Shown one piece after another: positions 16,498-25,004 of a stretch of DNA of 64,000 bases. Source of the stretch: Streptomyces apocyni. Its GTDB lineage: Bacteria; Actinomycetota; Actinomycetes; Streptomycetales; Streptomycetaceae. A model generated the notes under the pieces. That model worked only from the letters and a program-made list of their open reading frames with translations, was not told where the DNA came from and did no database searches. The DNA lies in contig NZ_WHOM01000072.1 of the NCBI RefSeq assembly GCF_009739465.1, positions 159,310 through 223,309 of the forward strand, read 5' to 3'. Numbering within the stretch: the first letter of the stretch is position 1; each line of letters opens with the position of its first letter. The position numbers were made by a program, and so were the translations under genes.

Positions 16498-17892
16498 GTG
16501 CAATTCCACGACTCGATGATCAGTCTCGTCGGCAACACCCCGCTGCTGAGGCTCAACAACGTCACCGAGGGCATCAGGGCGACCGTCCTGGCCAAGGTCG
16601 AGTACTTCAACCCCGGCGGTTCCGTGAAGGACCGCATCGCGCTGCGCATGATCGAGGCGGCCGAAGCCAGCGGGGAGCTTCAGCCTGGCGGCACCATTGT
16701 CGAGCCCACCAGCGGAAACACCGGTGTGGGACTCGCCATCGTGGCCCAGCAGAAGGGCTACAAGTGCATCTTCGTCTGCCCGGACAAGGTCTCCACCGAC
16801 AAGATCAACGTACTGCGGGCGTACGGCGCCGAGGTCGTGGTCTGCCCCACCGCCGTCGACCCGGACCACCCGGACTCGTACTACAACGTGTCCGACCGGC
16901 TGGTGCGCGAGACGCCCGGCGCCTGGAAGCCCGACCAGTACAGCAACCCCAACAACCCCCGTTCGCACTACGAGACCACCGGTCCCGAGCTCTGGGAGCA
17001 GACCGAGGGCAAGATCACGCACTTTGTGGCGGGGGTCGGCACCGGTGGCACGATCAGCGGCACCGGGCGCTACCTCAAGGAGGTCAGCGACGGGCGGGTA
17101 CGGATCGTGGGCGCCGACCCGGAGGGGTCGGTGTACTCCGGGGGCTCCGGGCGCCCGTACCTGGTCGAGGGGGTCGGCGAGGACTTCTGGCCGACCGCGT
17201 ACGACCGTGACGTGACCGACGAGATCGTGGCCGTGTCGGACAAGGACTCGTTCCAGATGACGCGGCGGCTGGCCAAGGAGGAGGGGCTGCTGGTCGGCGG
17301 CTCCTGCGGGATGGCGGTCGTGGCGGCGCTGAAGGTCGCCGAGGGGCTCGGCGAGGACGACGTGGTGGTCGTGCTGCTGCCGGACAGCGGGCGCGGCTAC
17401 CTCAGCAAGATCTTCAACGACGAGTGGATGGCGGACTACGGCTTCCTGGAGGAGGCGGGCCCGTCCGAGAGCGTCGGCGAGGTCCTCACGTACAAGGAGG
17501 GCGGCCTGCCGAGCCTGGTGCACATGCACCCGGAGGAAACGGTCGGGCAGGCGATCGAGGTGCTGCGCGAGTACGGCGTCTCGCAGATGCCGATCGTGAA
17601 GCCGGGCGCCGGGCACCCGGACGTGATGGCGGCCGAGGTGGTCGGCTCCGTGGTGGAGCGCGAGCTGCTCGACGCGCTGTTCGCCCAGCGCGCCTCGCTG
17701 GACGACCCGCTGGAGAAGCACATGTCGGCCCCGCTGCCGCAGGTCGGCTCGGGTGAGCCGGTGGCCGACCTGATGGCGGTGCTCGGCGCCACCTCCGGGG
17801 CGGACGCGGCGATCGTGCTGGTCGAGGGCAAGCCGAAGGGCGTCGTCAGCCGCCAGGACCTGCTGGCGTTCCTGGCGCGCGGGACCAAGTAG
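16498..17892 (+). CDS. cbs: Cystathionine beta-synthase
   Basis: 464 residues from a GTG preceded by GGAGA at 6-nt spacing. Condenses serine and homocysteine to cystathionine (reverse transsulfuration). The type II PLP fold occupies the first ~320 residues: PLP lysine in NPGGSVKDRI (K44), TSGNTG (71-76), and the phosphate loop GVGTGGTISGTG. Two CBS domains follow (about 340-464), the usual regulatory tail. No cystathionine gamma-lyase gene is adjacent. A noncoding interval separates it from the thiolase gene. Confidence 0.93.
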   Translation: MQFHDSMISLVGNTPLLRLNNVTEGIRATVLAKVEYFNPGGSVKDRIALRMIEAAEASGELQPGGTIVEPTSGNTGVGLAIVAQQKGYKCIFVCPDKVSTDKINVLRAYGAEVVVCPTAVDPDHPDSYYNVSDRLVRETPGAWKPDQYSNPNNPRSHYETTGPELWEQTEGKITHFVAGVGTGGTISGTGRYLKEVSDGRVRIVGADPEGSVYSGGSGRPYLVEGVGEDFWPTAYDRDVTDEIVAVSDKDSFQMTRRLAKEEGLLVGGSCGMAVVAALKVAEGLGEDDVVVVLLPDSGRGYLSKIFNDEWMADYGFLEEAGPSESVGEVLTYKEGGLPSLVHMHPEETVGQAIEVLREYGVSQMPIVKPGAGHPDVMAAEVVGSVVERELLDALFAQRASLDDPLEKHMSAPLPQVGSGEPVADLMAVLGATSGADAAIVLVEGKPKGVVSRQDLLAFLARGTK

Positions 17893-18375
17893 CCGCACGC
17901 GCCGCACGGGACGGGGTGCGTGGAATCGGTACGGGCCGGACACGTCCACGCAGCACCCGCTTAACAAGCGTCCGGCAGCCTGGTCGGTGTCGGACACGCA
18001 GGGCGGGAGCGGCTCCCCGCCCCGGAGTCCGGCACCGAGCGGCGAGCAGGACCTCCGGAGCGGCTCCCGGACCTCCTGGACGCCACGGGCGTGGCGGCCG
18101 GACTGACCCGGCCGTCCGCGTCCCTCGCGGGGACCGCCGTCGTCCCGCCCTCCGGGTCTCCCGGGGGTGCGGCGGTCCCCGCGACCCGCGATCACCACCA
18201 CACTCCCTACTCCCCTGACCTCCCCCTGAGCCACCGGCTGAGCGTACGCTTAGAAAAGAGGCCGGTGTCACAGTGCGGGAGCGGTGACCTTTGCGCTACG
18301 TACGGGTAACTTCCCTCACGGTCGTGCCTGCTCAGCGACGTCAGCGAACTCACCGAACACCCCAGGGAGCCCGTG
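17893..18375. other. Long intergenic region between cbs and the thiolase gene
   Basis: 483 bp with no convincing protein in any frame. It contains two copies of the palindrome GGAGCGGCTCC (18006-18016 and 18057-18067, 51 bp apart) and, nearer the thiolase, the palindrome AGCGTACGCT. These suggest regulatory sites for one or both neighbours. No clean terminator stem was seen directly after cbs. Confidence 0.5.
18238..18253. promoter_or_regulatory. Palindrome upstream of the thiolase gene (candidate operator)
   Basis: AGCGTACGCT is a perfect 10-bp palindrome extended by CT/AG pairs on the outside, about 120 bp before the thiolase start. Such sites are typical of TetR-family repressors that control acyl-CoA metabolism, but no regulator gene is adjacent. 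Confidence 0.4.
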
Positions 18376-19596
18376 ATGCCCGAAGCCGTGATCGTCTCCA
18401 CCGCCCGTTCCCCGATCGGACGGGCCTTCAAGGGCTCCCTCAAGGACCTGCGCCCGGATGACCTGACCGCCACCATCATCGAGGCCGCGCTCGCCAAGGT
18501 CCCCGGGCTTGACCCGAAGGACATCGACGACCTGATGCTCGGCTGCGGCCTGCCCGGCGGCGAGCAGGGGCACAACCTGGGCCGGATCGTCGCCGTGCAG
18601 ATGGGGATGGACCACCTCCCCGGCTGCACCATCACCCGCTACTGCTCCTCCTCGCTGCAGACCAGCCGGATGGCGCTGCACGCGATCAAGGCCGGTGAGG
18701 GCGACGTCTTCATCTCGGCCGGTGTGGAGATGGTGTCCCGCTCCGTCAAGGGGTCGAGTGACGGGATGCCCGACACCCACAACCCGCTGTTCGCCGAGGC
18801 CGAGGCGCGTACCGCCGCCGTCGCGGAGAGCGAGGGCGCCAGCTGGCACGACCCACGCGTGGACGGGCTCGTCCCCGACGCGTACATCGCGATGGGGCAG
18901 ACGGCCGAGAACCTGGCCCGCCTCAAGGGCGTCACCCGCGAGGAGATGGACGAGTTCGGCGTACGGTCCCAGAACCTCGCCGAGCAGGCCATCGCCAAGG
19001 GCTTCTGGGAGCGCGAGATCACCCCGGTGACGCTTCCGGACGGCACGGTCGTCAGCCAGGACGACGGGCCGCGCGCCGGGGTCACCCTGGAGGGTGTGCA
19101 GGGCCTGAAGCCCGTCTTCCGCCCCGACGGCCTGGTCACCGCCGCCAACTGCTGTCCGCTCAACGACGGCGCCGCCGCGCTCGTGATCATGAGCGACACC
19201 AAGGCGCGCGAGCTGGGCCTGACGCCGCTCGCCCGGATCGTCTCCACCGGCGTCTCCGGCCTCTCCCCCGAGATCATGGGGTACGGGCCGGTCGAGGCCT
19301 CGAAGCAGGCGCTGCGCCGCGCCGGGCTCGGCATCGGCGACATCGACCTGGTCGAGATCAACGAGGCTTTCGCCGCGCAGGTCATCCCCTCGTACCGCGA
19401 CCTGGGTATCGACCTCGACAAGCTGAACGTGAACGGCGGGGCGATCGCGGTCGGGCACCCCTTCGGTATGACCGGCGCGCGGATTACCGGCACCCTGATC
19501 AACAGCCTGCAGTTCCACGACAAGCAGTTCGGTCTGGAGACCATGTGCGTGGGCGGCGGCCAGGGCATGGCCATGGTCATCGAGCGCCTGAGCTGA
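18376..19596 (+). CDS. Acetyl-CoA acetyltransferase (thiolase)
   Basis: 406 residues from the ATG; AGGGA lies 7 nt before it, favouring this over the adjacent GTG. Thiolases interconvert acetyl-CoA and acetoacetyl-CoA or cleave 3-ketoacyl-CoA. Active-site cysteine is in ITRYCSSSLQT (C90); the C-terminal catalytic pair is in AVGHPFGMTGAR (His) and MCVGGGQGMAM (Cys), with the NEAFAAQV block between. It stands alone, without an adjacent hydroxyacyl-CoA dehydrogenase, so degradation or biosynthetic use cannot be decided from the sequence. Confidence 0.94.
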   Translation: MPEAVIVSTARSPIGRAFKGSLKDLRPDDLTATIIEAALAKVPGLDPKDIDDLMLGCGLPGGEQGHNLGRIVAVQMGMDHLPGCTITRYCSSSLQTSRMALHAIKAGEGDVFISAGVEMVSRSVKGSSDGMPDTHNPLFAEAEARTAAVAESEGASWHDPRVDGLVPDAYIAMGQTAENLARLKGVTREEMDEFGVRSQNLAEQAIAKGFWEREITPVTLPDGTVVSQDDGPRAGVTLEGVQGLKPVFRPDGLVTAANCCPLNDGAAALVIMSDTKARELGLTPLARIVSTGVSGLSPEIMGYGPVEASKQALRRAGLGIGDIDLVEINEAFAAQVIPSYRDLGIDLDKLNVNGGAIAVGHPFGMTGARITGTLINSLQFHDKQFGLETMCVGGGQGMAMVIERLS

Positions 19597-19622
19597 AGCA
19601 GCTGACGTCCTGAGCTGAACTC

Positions 19623-19683
19623 GTGGCGGGGACGGCCTCCGGGGGGCGCGCGGCAGCTCTCCCCGGGGGCGCTTTCCCGCCAC
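19623..19683 (+). terminator. Candidate terminator after the thiolase gene
   Basis: GTGGCGGG (19623-19630) pairs with CCCGCCAC (19676-19683), and the enclosed GC-rich sequence can pair further. It is imperfect and lacks a T run. The rest of this 310-bp gap up to the next gene shows no other feature beyond an AT-richer stretch about 19810-19860 that may hold a promoter. Confidence 0.4.
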
Positions 19684-19906
19684 AGGCGGCGCCCAGAGGC
19701 TCCCGAGCCCCAGCCGTGACTCAATCTCCTCCAGGATGTGACCTTCGTCCCCCGGTAAGGCCATTTCCGCAGGTCAGGGCAGTCTGGGGCTAAACGTCGG
19801 GTCGAAAGACCTGTCCCTTTCGTGACCTAATGCACTGACACTATTGAGACGCCTCCGACAAGCTGAGGTAGAAGTCGGGGGTCGACTTGAAACCGGGAGT
19901 ACGTCA

Positions 19907-20800
19907 GTGAGCGCCATGCCTCTTGCCCTGCTGCTCGCCACCGCCGCCACCACGGCCGTGGGCGCCGCTGCTCTGCACGCCGTGTACGGACTGCGGAAGC
20001 AGCTCGCTGAGATCACAGCCCTGCGTGCCGAGCTGGCCGCGAGCGTCGCTCAGCGGCAGCAGCACGCCGCGTCGGTGCCCAGCGCCCGGGACGCGTCCGA
20101 CGCCCCCGACACCACCGCCATACGTACCGCCGTCACCGAGGCACTGGCCGAGGAGCGGGAGCGGGAGCTGGCCGAGGCGCGGGCGTTCTGGGCCGCGCAG
20201 GAGGCCCGCGACGCCGCGGACGCCCCGTCGCTGCTCACCGGGCTGCCCCCGAGCATCGCCGAGGAGCTGTTCCTGCCCCGGCAGGCGGACTTCGCCGGTG
20301 TGGAGCGGGAGCTGTTCAGCGAGATCGTCCACCCGGCCGAGGAGTCGGCGGAGCGCGCCGAGACGGAGTTCGCGGAGTTCGCCGAGACCGCCGAGCACAC
20401 CGAGTTCGCCGATGATTCGCCCGAGCTGGCCGCGGCCCGCCGTCGACACCCGTCGCACCCCGACTTCGTACCGGTGCAGCCCGTACGGGACTCGGCCGCC
20501 GGTGACCACGAGCTGACGGTGAGCCGCCTCGACGAGCTGGCGCAGGCCCGTACCGCGCTCTCCGACGTCCGCCCGGGGCCGCTCGGCACCCTGGACGTCT
20601 ACGTCTTCAGCGACGGCACCACGCTCTGCATGACCCCGGGCCACCGGGAGACGGCGGAGCGCCTCTCCGCGGCCCTGCGGGACGGTGAGACCCCCGTACT
20701 GCTCGGCGGCTCCGGCATCTCGGGCGCGTACACGCTGACCTTCGCCTGCGGTGGCGAGAACGTGTACATCCTGGCGGACCGAGTCATCGCCAGCGCCTGA
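19907..20800 (+). CDS. Single-pass membrane protein with coiled coil, unknown function
   Basis: 297 residues from a GTG with GGGAG 6-7 nt upstream. An N-terminal transmembrane helix (about 4-30, LALLLATAATTAVGAAALHA) is followed by a long acidic coiled-coil-prone region with many Glu/Ala pairs (about 30-190). A compact C-terminal domain of about 90 residues follows (VYVFSDGTTLCMTPGHRETA ... GAYTLTFACGGENVYILAD). No catalytic motif recognised. The layout suggests a cytoplasmic scaffold tethered to the membrane. Confidence 0.75.
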   Translation: MSAMPLALLLATAATTAVGAAALHAVYGLRKQLAEITALRAELAASVAQRQQHAASVPSARDASDAPDTTAIRTAVTEALAEERERELAEARAFWAAQEARDAADAPSLLTGLPPSIAEELFLPRQADFAGVERELFSEIVHPAEESAERAETEFAEFAETAEHTEFADDSPELAAARRRHPSHPDFVPVQPVRDSAAGDHELTVSRLDELAQARTALSDVRPGPLGTLDVYVFSDGTTLCMTPGHRETAERLSAALRDGETPVLLGGSGISGAYTLTFACGGENVYILADRVIASA

Positions 20801-20835
20801 CCCTCAGCGCCCCCTACGCTCCCCACGCGCCCCGG

Positions 20836-21147
20836 CTACACGCCCGCGCGCTTCTGTGCCTGCGCCACCAGGTCCAGCGCATCCGCGAGTTCACCCTCGT
20901 CCATCAGTACGAGGGCCAGATCCCGCCCCGCGACCACGACTTGGTCGGCCGCCGCGAACATCCCGGCGTCCGGCATCTCGTGCGCCGGTGTTTCCGGCGC
21001 CTCGATGCGCTGGGCTCTGAGCGCCAACTCCCTGGCCAGCGCCAGCGCTTCGGCCGCCGCGCCCCGCTGCAGGCGGCTCTGCGGGGCGGCCCGCAGCCGG
21101 TCGGCGAAGCGGTCCACGGCACTGGTCAGAGGCGTTGTATCAAGCAC
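20836..21147 (-). CDS. Hypothetical helical protein (103 aa)
   Basis: Ala/Leu/Arg-rich, fully helical, ending KRAGV; no signal peptide or membrane segment. It is convergent with the coiled-coil membrane protein (36-bp gap) and has a protein-like amphipathic pattern (AADQVVVAGRDLALVLMDEG). No family recognised. Confidence 0.65.
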   Translation of the reverse strand: MLDTTPLTSAVDRFADRLRAAPQSRLQRGAAAEALALARELALRAQRIEAPETPAHEMPDAGMFAAADQVVVAGRDLALVLMDEGELADALDLVAQAQKRAGV

Positions 21148-21285
21148 CCCGCGACCCTATGCGCCGGAACGGGACTGTTGCCAACACCGGGACACTCAGG
21201 CACGGTGACGTGAAGGACCCGTGAGCCAGGCCCGGTCGGCCCGGCCCGGTAACCCCTCCTGCATCGACTGCGTCCGGAGGCGCCG

Positions 21286-21516
21286 ATGTCCCTTGTCTTC
21301 TCCGAGGAGACCCACCGCAACCTGCTCGCCCGCATCCCCCATTGCACCGGCCGTGAAGTCTCCGACTGGCTTCGCGCGGTAGACGACGGTCCCGCCTTCC
21401 TCCGCTTCGAGGAGAAGGTCAGCTGGCTCCGTGGCGAGTACGACCTCGCCCACGGCCACGCCAAGGCAATCGTCCACGAGCACGACATGAGGAGGGCCGC
21501 GCGCAGGCTGAGCTGA
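21286..21516 (+). CDS. DUF4287-type small protein
   Basis: 76 residues. The pattern HRNLLARIPHCTGREVSDWL followed by WLRGEYDLAHGHAKAIVHEH matches the DUF4287 family, in which a helical protein carries a near-invariant GHGHA-like segment. Function is unknown; members are often encoded alone, as here. It is followed by a bidirectional terminator shared with the Bax inhibitor gene. Confidence 0.75.
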   Translation: MSLVFSEETHRNLLARIPHCTGREVSDWLRAVDDGPAFLRFEEKVSWLRGEYDLAHGHAKAIVHEHDMRRAARRLS

Positions 21517-21624
21517 GGCCTGTGCCGCCAGCGCCAGCAACGACCCACCCGTACGCAGACATCCGCACCCAGACACCCGCACCCAGGTAGCACCCGTACG
21601 CAGGTACCCGTACGCAGACAGCGC

Positions 21625-21656
21625 GAAGGGCCCGCGGATCGCTCCGCGGGCCCTTC
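21625..21656. terminator. Bidirectional terminator
   Basis: Perfect 14-bp stem GAAGGGCCCGCGGA (21625-21638) with 21643-21656 around a 4-nt loop, placed between the converging DUF4287-type and Bax-inhibitor genes. Imperfect short repeats of CCCGTACGCAG lie just before it (about 21547-21620). Confidence 0.85.
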
Positions 21657-21696
21657 TCACGTAGTACGGGTCCTGCCGGTACTGCTACCGCCGCTG

Positions 21697-22563
21697 CTAG
21701 TCGCCCTGCAGGATGGCGACCAGGCGCAGCATCTCCAGGTAGATCCACGCCAGCGTCATGGTGAGGCCGAAGGCCGCCAGCCAGGACTCCTCGCGCGGAG
21801 CGCCGTACGCGATGCCGTCCTCGACCTGCTTGAAGTCCAGGGCGAGGAAGAACGCGCCGAGCAGCACACCGACGACACCGAAGACGATGCCGAGCGGGCC
21901 GCTGCGGAAGCCGAGGCCGTCACCACCGGCGAAGACCATGAACAGCAGGTTCACGGCCGTCAGGACCATGAAGCTCATGGCCGCGATCATCAGGACGCGC
22001 GTGAAGCGCGCGGTGACCCGGACGATCCTCGTCTTGTAGAGGAACAGCATGGTTCCGAAGACGGCCATGGTGCCGAGCACGGCCTGCATGGCGGCGCCGG
22101 ACGCGATGAACGTGTTGACGTAGTTACTGATCGCGCCGAGGAAGAGGCCCTCGAAGATCGCGTAACCGATGATCAGAGGCGGCGACGGCTTCTGCTTGAA
22201 GGCCTGGACGAAGCCCAGGACCATCGCGATCAGTGCGGCACCGATAGCCAGGCCGAGGCCCATGTCCGTGACCCAGGCCACGGTCGCACCGGCGATCAGA
22301 ACGCCGAGCGTCAGGCCCGTACGGGTGACGACGTCGTCCATCGTCATCCGGCCGGCGGCGGGCGGCGCCTGCGGCGTGCCCTGCGGCGCGTAGGGGTTGG
22401 TGGGCGCCTGGGGCGCCTGGGTGTACGGGTTGCCCTGGTTCGCGTAAGGGTTGCTCTGGTTTCCGAAAGCGGGTCCCCCGGCCTGCGGCCCGGCATTGAA
22501 GCCCGGGTGGCCGTTGTCGCGGCTGAACCCCCGTCGCGAGAAGACCGGGTTGCTGCTCCTCAT
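21697..22563 (-). CDS. Bax inhibitor-1/YccA family membrane protein
   Basis: 288 residues. A Pro/Asn/Gln-rich cytoplasmic head (about 1-75) with NPYANQGNPYTQ-type repeats precedes seven hydrophobic helices, consistent with the BI-1/YccA fold; the actinobacterial variants carry this extended head. Family proteins are pH-sensitive calcium leak channels or protease modulators; the bacterial role is unclear. GGAGGAG directly upstream supports the ATG start. Confidence 0.9.
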   Translation of the reverse strand: MRSSNPVFSRRGFSRDNGHPGFNAGPQAGGPAFGNQSNPYANQGNPYTQAPQAPTNPYAPQGTPQAPPAAGRMTMDDVVTRTGLTLGVLIAGATVAWVTDMGLGLAIGAALIAMVLGFVQAFKQKPSPPLIIGYAIFEGLFLGAISNYVNTFIASGAAMQAVLGTMAVFGTMLFLYKTRIVRVTARFTRVLMIAAMSFMVLTAVNLLFMVFAGGDGLGFRSGPLGIVFGVVGVLLGAFFLALDFKQVEDGIAYGAPREESWLAAFGLTMTLAWIYLEMLRLVAILQGD

Positions 22564-22703
22564 CTCACTCCTCCGTGGCCACCCTGTGCGGCCTTGGGTT
22601 AAGGGTAATGGCTTCGCAAAAGTTGCACCCTACTGCTGTAGGAGGATCTTTCCCACACCAACCCTGACGTCAGCACGTTCCTCGCGCTCCTCGCGCTCCT
22701 CGG

Positions 22704-23525
22704 CTACGCGTCGAACGTGTAGTAGGGAGTGTGGTCGAGCATGTCCGCCGGGGTGACGTCGTTCCACGGACGCATGGTGTCGTGCAGGCTCACGACGTTG
22801 CGCGTCCGCGTGGTCGGCAGGTAGCCGGAGTCGGGGTGCCGGGCCTGCCAGTCGGCCCACAGCTTGTCCACGAAGGCGTGGTGCAGCCAGAAGACCGGGT
22901 CGTTGGGCGAGACACCGGTGGTCATCTGTCCGCCCACCCACACATGCACACGGTTATGCAGGTTGGCGCCGCGCCAGCCCTCCAGGTGGTTGCGGAAGCT
23001 GGTGGACGCGCTGTTCCACGGCGAGGCGTCGTAGACCGGCATCGCGAGGACGGCGTCGACCTCCGCGCGGGTGGGCAGTTGGCGAGCCCCGGTACCGAGA
23101 GCTCGGCGCAGGTACGGCCGCTGGTCGACACGTATGTTGATCTCCCACGCGCCGGACGCCTCGGCGAACCGGCCGCTCATCACCTTGCCGTCGCCGGGCC
23201 GCCCGCTCCCGCCGAGGAAGTCGTCCGCCCAGAGGGAGGCGCTGGGCGTACGGTCCACGGTCCAGTCCCAGTAGGGCAGGGCGACCTCCGGGTCCACCTC
23301 CTGGAGCTGACGCTCGAAGTCGATGAGGAATCTGCGGTGCCAGGGGAGGAAGGACGGCGAGCGGTGGCCGACCCGCTCCCCCTGGTCGGTGTCGCTCATG
23401 ATGAAGCCGTTGTGCGTGGTGACGAACTCGTCGTAGCGGCCCGACCTCTTGAGTTCCAGGAGCGCGTCGACGAAGCGGCGCTTCTCGGTTCGGGTGAGGG
23501 CGGACTGGTTCTTGCGTACGGTCAT
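22704..23525 (-). CDS. melC2: Tyrosinase
   Basis: 273 residues, the usual Streptomyces length. Binuclear type 3 copper enzyme that oxidises tyrosine and DOPA to quinones for melanin. CuA ligands are H38 (THNGF), H54 and H63 (PSFLPWHRRFL); CuB ligands lie in NLHNRVHVWVGG and DPVFWLHHAFVDK. It lacks its own signal peptide and is exported with its caddie MelC1, encoded 57 bp upstream. The gap between the genes contains four to five GTCAG units in tandem. Expected to be secreted by the Tat route as a complex. Confidence 0.96.
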   Translation of the reverse strand: MTVRKNQSALTRTEKRRFVDALLELKRSGRYDEFVTTHNGFIMSDTDQGERVGHRSPSFLPWHRRFLIDFERQLQEVDPEVALPYWDWTVDRTPSASLWADDFLGGSGRPGDGKVMSGRFAEASGAWEINIRVDQRPYLRRALGTGARQLPTRAEVDAVLAMPVYDASPWNSASTSFRNHLEGWRGANLHNRVHVWVGGQMTTGVSPNDPVFWLHHAFVDKLWADWQARHPDSGYLPTTRTRNVVSLHDTMRPWNDVTPADMLDHTPYYTFDA

Positions 23526-23582
23526 GTCGGTGCTCCGGGTCGGATCAGGTCACGTCAGGTCAGGTCAGGTCAGGCGGACGGG

Positions 23583-24038
23583 TCAGGCGGAGGTGAGGAC
23601 GAGCGGGACGAGGTCCGCGCCGTGCAGTTCCGTGACCGCGGCGCGGGCGAGCTGACGTGGCGTGGCGAACGTCTCGTAGTGGTTCACGACGCTGATCCAG
23701 GTGCCGTCGGCGTTCCGCATGATGTGCAGCTCGTCGCCGTCCAGGTGGACCGCGTAGCCGAAGTCGTGCGCCTGGCCGCCGTGACCACCTCCGTGGCCGC
23801 TTCCATGGCCACCTCCGTGACCACCGTGGCTACCGGCACCCCGCGTGGGCGCCCCCTGTATGCGGCGGCCCTGATACACCTCGTCGAACGCTTCAAGGCC
23901 GGAGCCTTGGGAGCCCTGTCGCTCGGACGGCGCGGCCTTCGCGGCCGTGGCGTTCACGGCTGCCGTGGCGGCGACGGCGAGACCCGCGAACGTACCCGCG
24001 GACATGCCAAGGACTCGGCGGCGACTGATTTCGGGCAT
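23583..24038 (-). CDS. melC1: Tyrosinase cofactor (copper-transfer caddie protein)
   Basis: 151 residues. A twin-arginine signal (SRRRVLGMSAGTFAGLAVAA) exports MelC1 together with MelC2. The mature part has YQGRRIQGAP, an unusually long His/Gly tract (SHGGHGGGHGSGHGGGHGG, about residues 69-87), and the conserved ELHIMRNADGTWISVVNHYE segment that inserts into the tyrosinase active site. The His tract probably carries copper. Forms the melC operon with the downstream tyrosinase gene. Confidence 0.93.
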   Translation of the reverse strand: MPEISRRRVLGMSAGTFAGLAVAATAAVNATAAKAAPSERQGSQGSGLEAFDEVYQGRRIQGAPTRGAGSHGGHGGGHGSGHGGGHGGQAHDFGYAVHLDGDELHIMRNADGTWISVVNHYETFATPRQLARAAVTELHGADLVPLVLTSA

Positions 24039-24493
24039 GGGTGTTCCCCCCGGGGGATCGTCTGACTGCGATGAAGCGCCGGGGATGGTCGGCCCCCCGG
24101 CGGCAGCCCATGCCTACGCGACGGAGTGAGCTCCCTTGAAATCGCCGGGAGCCGCTGGGCCTATATACGGACAAGCCCCAACACGATGTACGGAATTGAA
24201 CGAAGATGATCTTGCTGTCAGCGCACCATCCGGCACGCGGCAAACAAAAATTCCTCCTACCCCAGGGGCTCCAGGAAGGAAGATTTACGGTTCATGATCG
24301 ATCACCTCATGGCATCAACCTGCCAAAAGCTGTCCTGAAGCGTCCGGGACGGCCGATGCCTTCCGTGGACGTGAGCGGCATCACGCCGAAGCCGTCGATC
24401 CGGCAGTTGATGGCGTGGTGGTGGTGCGCGTTGACGGCCGTCACACTGTCGCCGTCCCGCGGCACAGCGGTTATCATCGCGACCCAAAAGCAT
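24039..24493. other. Intergenic region between melC1 and bldA
   Basis: No convincing gene. On the minus strand a TATATA box (24167-24162) lies about 125 bp before melC1 and may be its -10 element, without an obvious -35. The region is less GC-rich than its surroundings around 24200-24310. Confidence 0.4.
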
Positions 24494-24533
24494 GACGGCG
24501 CCAGCCAGCCGCCTTCGCTGGTCAGGCGCCGTC
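24494..24533 (-). terminator. Terminator of the bldA transcript
   Basis: On the minus strand GACGGCGCC pairs with GGCGCCGTC (24533-24525 with 24502-24494), with additional inner pairing, followed by CTTTTG at about 24491-24485. It begins 11 nt after the tRNA 3' end, the expected place for a rho-independent stop. Confidence 0.7.
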
Positions 24534-24543
24534 GCGGCGGAAG

Positions 24544-24626
24544 TGCCCGGAACCGGACTTGAACCGGTACGCCCCCGAGGGGCAGCGAGGTTTAAGCTCG
24601 CCGTGTCTGCATTCCACCATCCGGGC
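24544..24626 (-). tRNA. bldA: tRNA-Leu (anticodon UAA), bldA
   Basis: 83-nt tRNA with acceptor stem GCCCGGA/TCCGGGC, discriminator A, no encoded CCA, a long class II variable arm, T-arm GGTTCAAGTCC, and an anticodon arm GCGAG-CTTAAAC-CTCGC that gives UAA. It reads the rare codon UUA. In Streptomyces this tRNA is BldA, dispensable for growth but required for aerial mycelium and much antibiotic production because key regulators contain TTA codons. The sequence matches my recollection of S. coelicolor bldA closely. Confidence 0.96.
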
Positions 24627-25004
24627 AGGCCGTTGGCTCCGTGGTTACGCGATCAAAGCCTATCCGGGCACATCCCCCGAACAGCGGCGGGATGGCACGA
24701 TGTTGTCTTATTTTATTGGCGCCTGAGGGTGCATCAGCCACGGGAAACGAGCATAGGCACTTGCCAGGGGCGGTTCCCCGACCTTGCGAACATCCAGCAG
24801 GATTGACGGGATTCCACCGTCTTGGGCGGCCCTCCGGCCGAGCAGCGTCTCAGGGTCGGCTCTCCTACCCAGGTATGAGGCGAAGGGGCAAACATCAGCC
24901 CTGGGAGGAAGGGCGGAACGGGAGCTGCGGTTGACTCCACGGCGGGAATCAGGCCCGACGATGGAAGGGTCCGCTCAGCCGCCTGTCGACAGGAGACCCG
25001 TCCC
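24627..25004. promoter_or_regulatory. Divergent promoter region of bldA and the ABC exporter
   Basis: 378 bp without a gene. On the minus strand a -10-like TAGGCT (24661-24656) lies 30 nt before the bldA 5' end, with no strong -35. The AT-rich patch at 24703-24721 is conspicuous. On the plus strand AGGAGA just before 25005 is the ribosome site of the ABC gene. Promoter assignments are tentative. Confidence 0.4.

Noticed and set aside
17846..18271. 141-codon minus-strand ORF over the cbs end and the following gap
   Set aside because: Composition is Arg/Gly/Pro noise and it overlaps the cbs coding end antisense.
22704..24038. Melanin genes as part of a larger secondary-metabolite cluster
   Set aside because: Neighbours are a Bax inhibitor-1 protein and bldA; no further biosynthetic genes are present.
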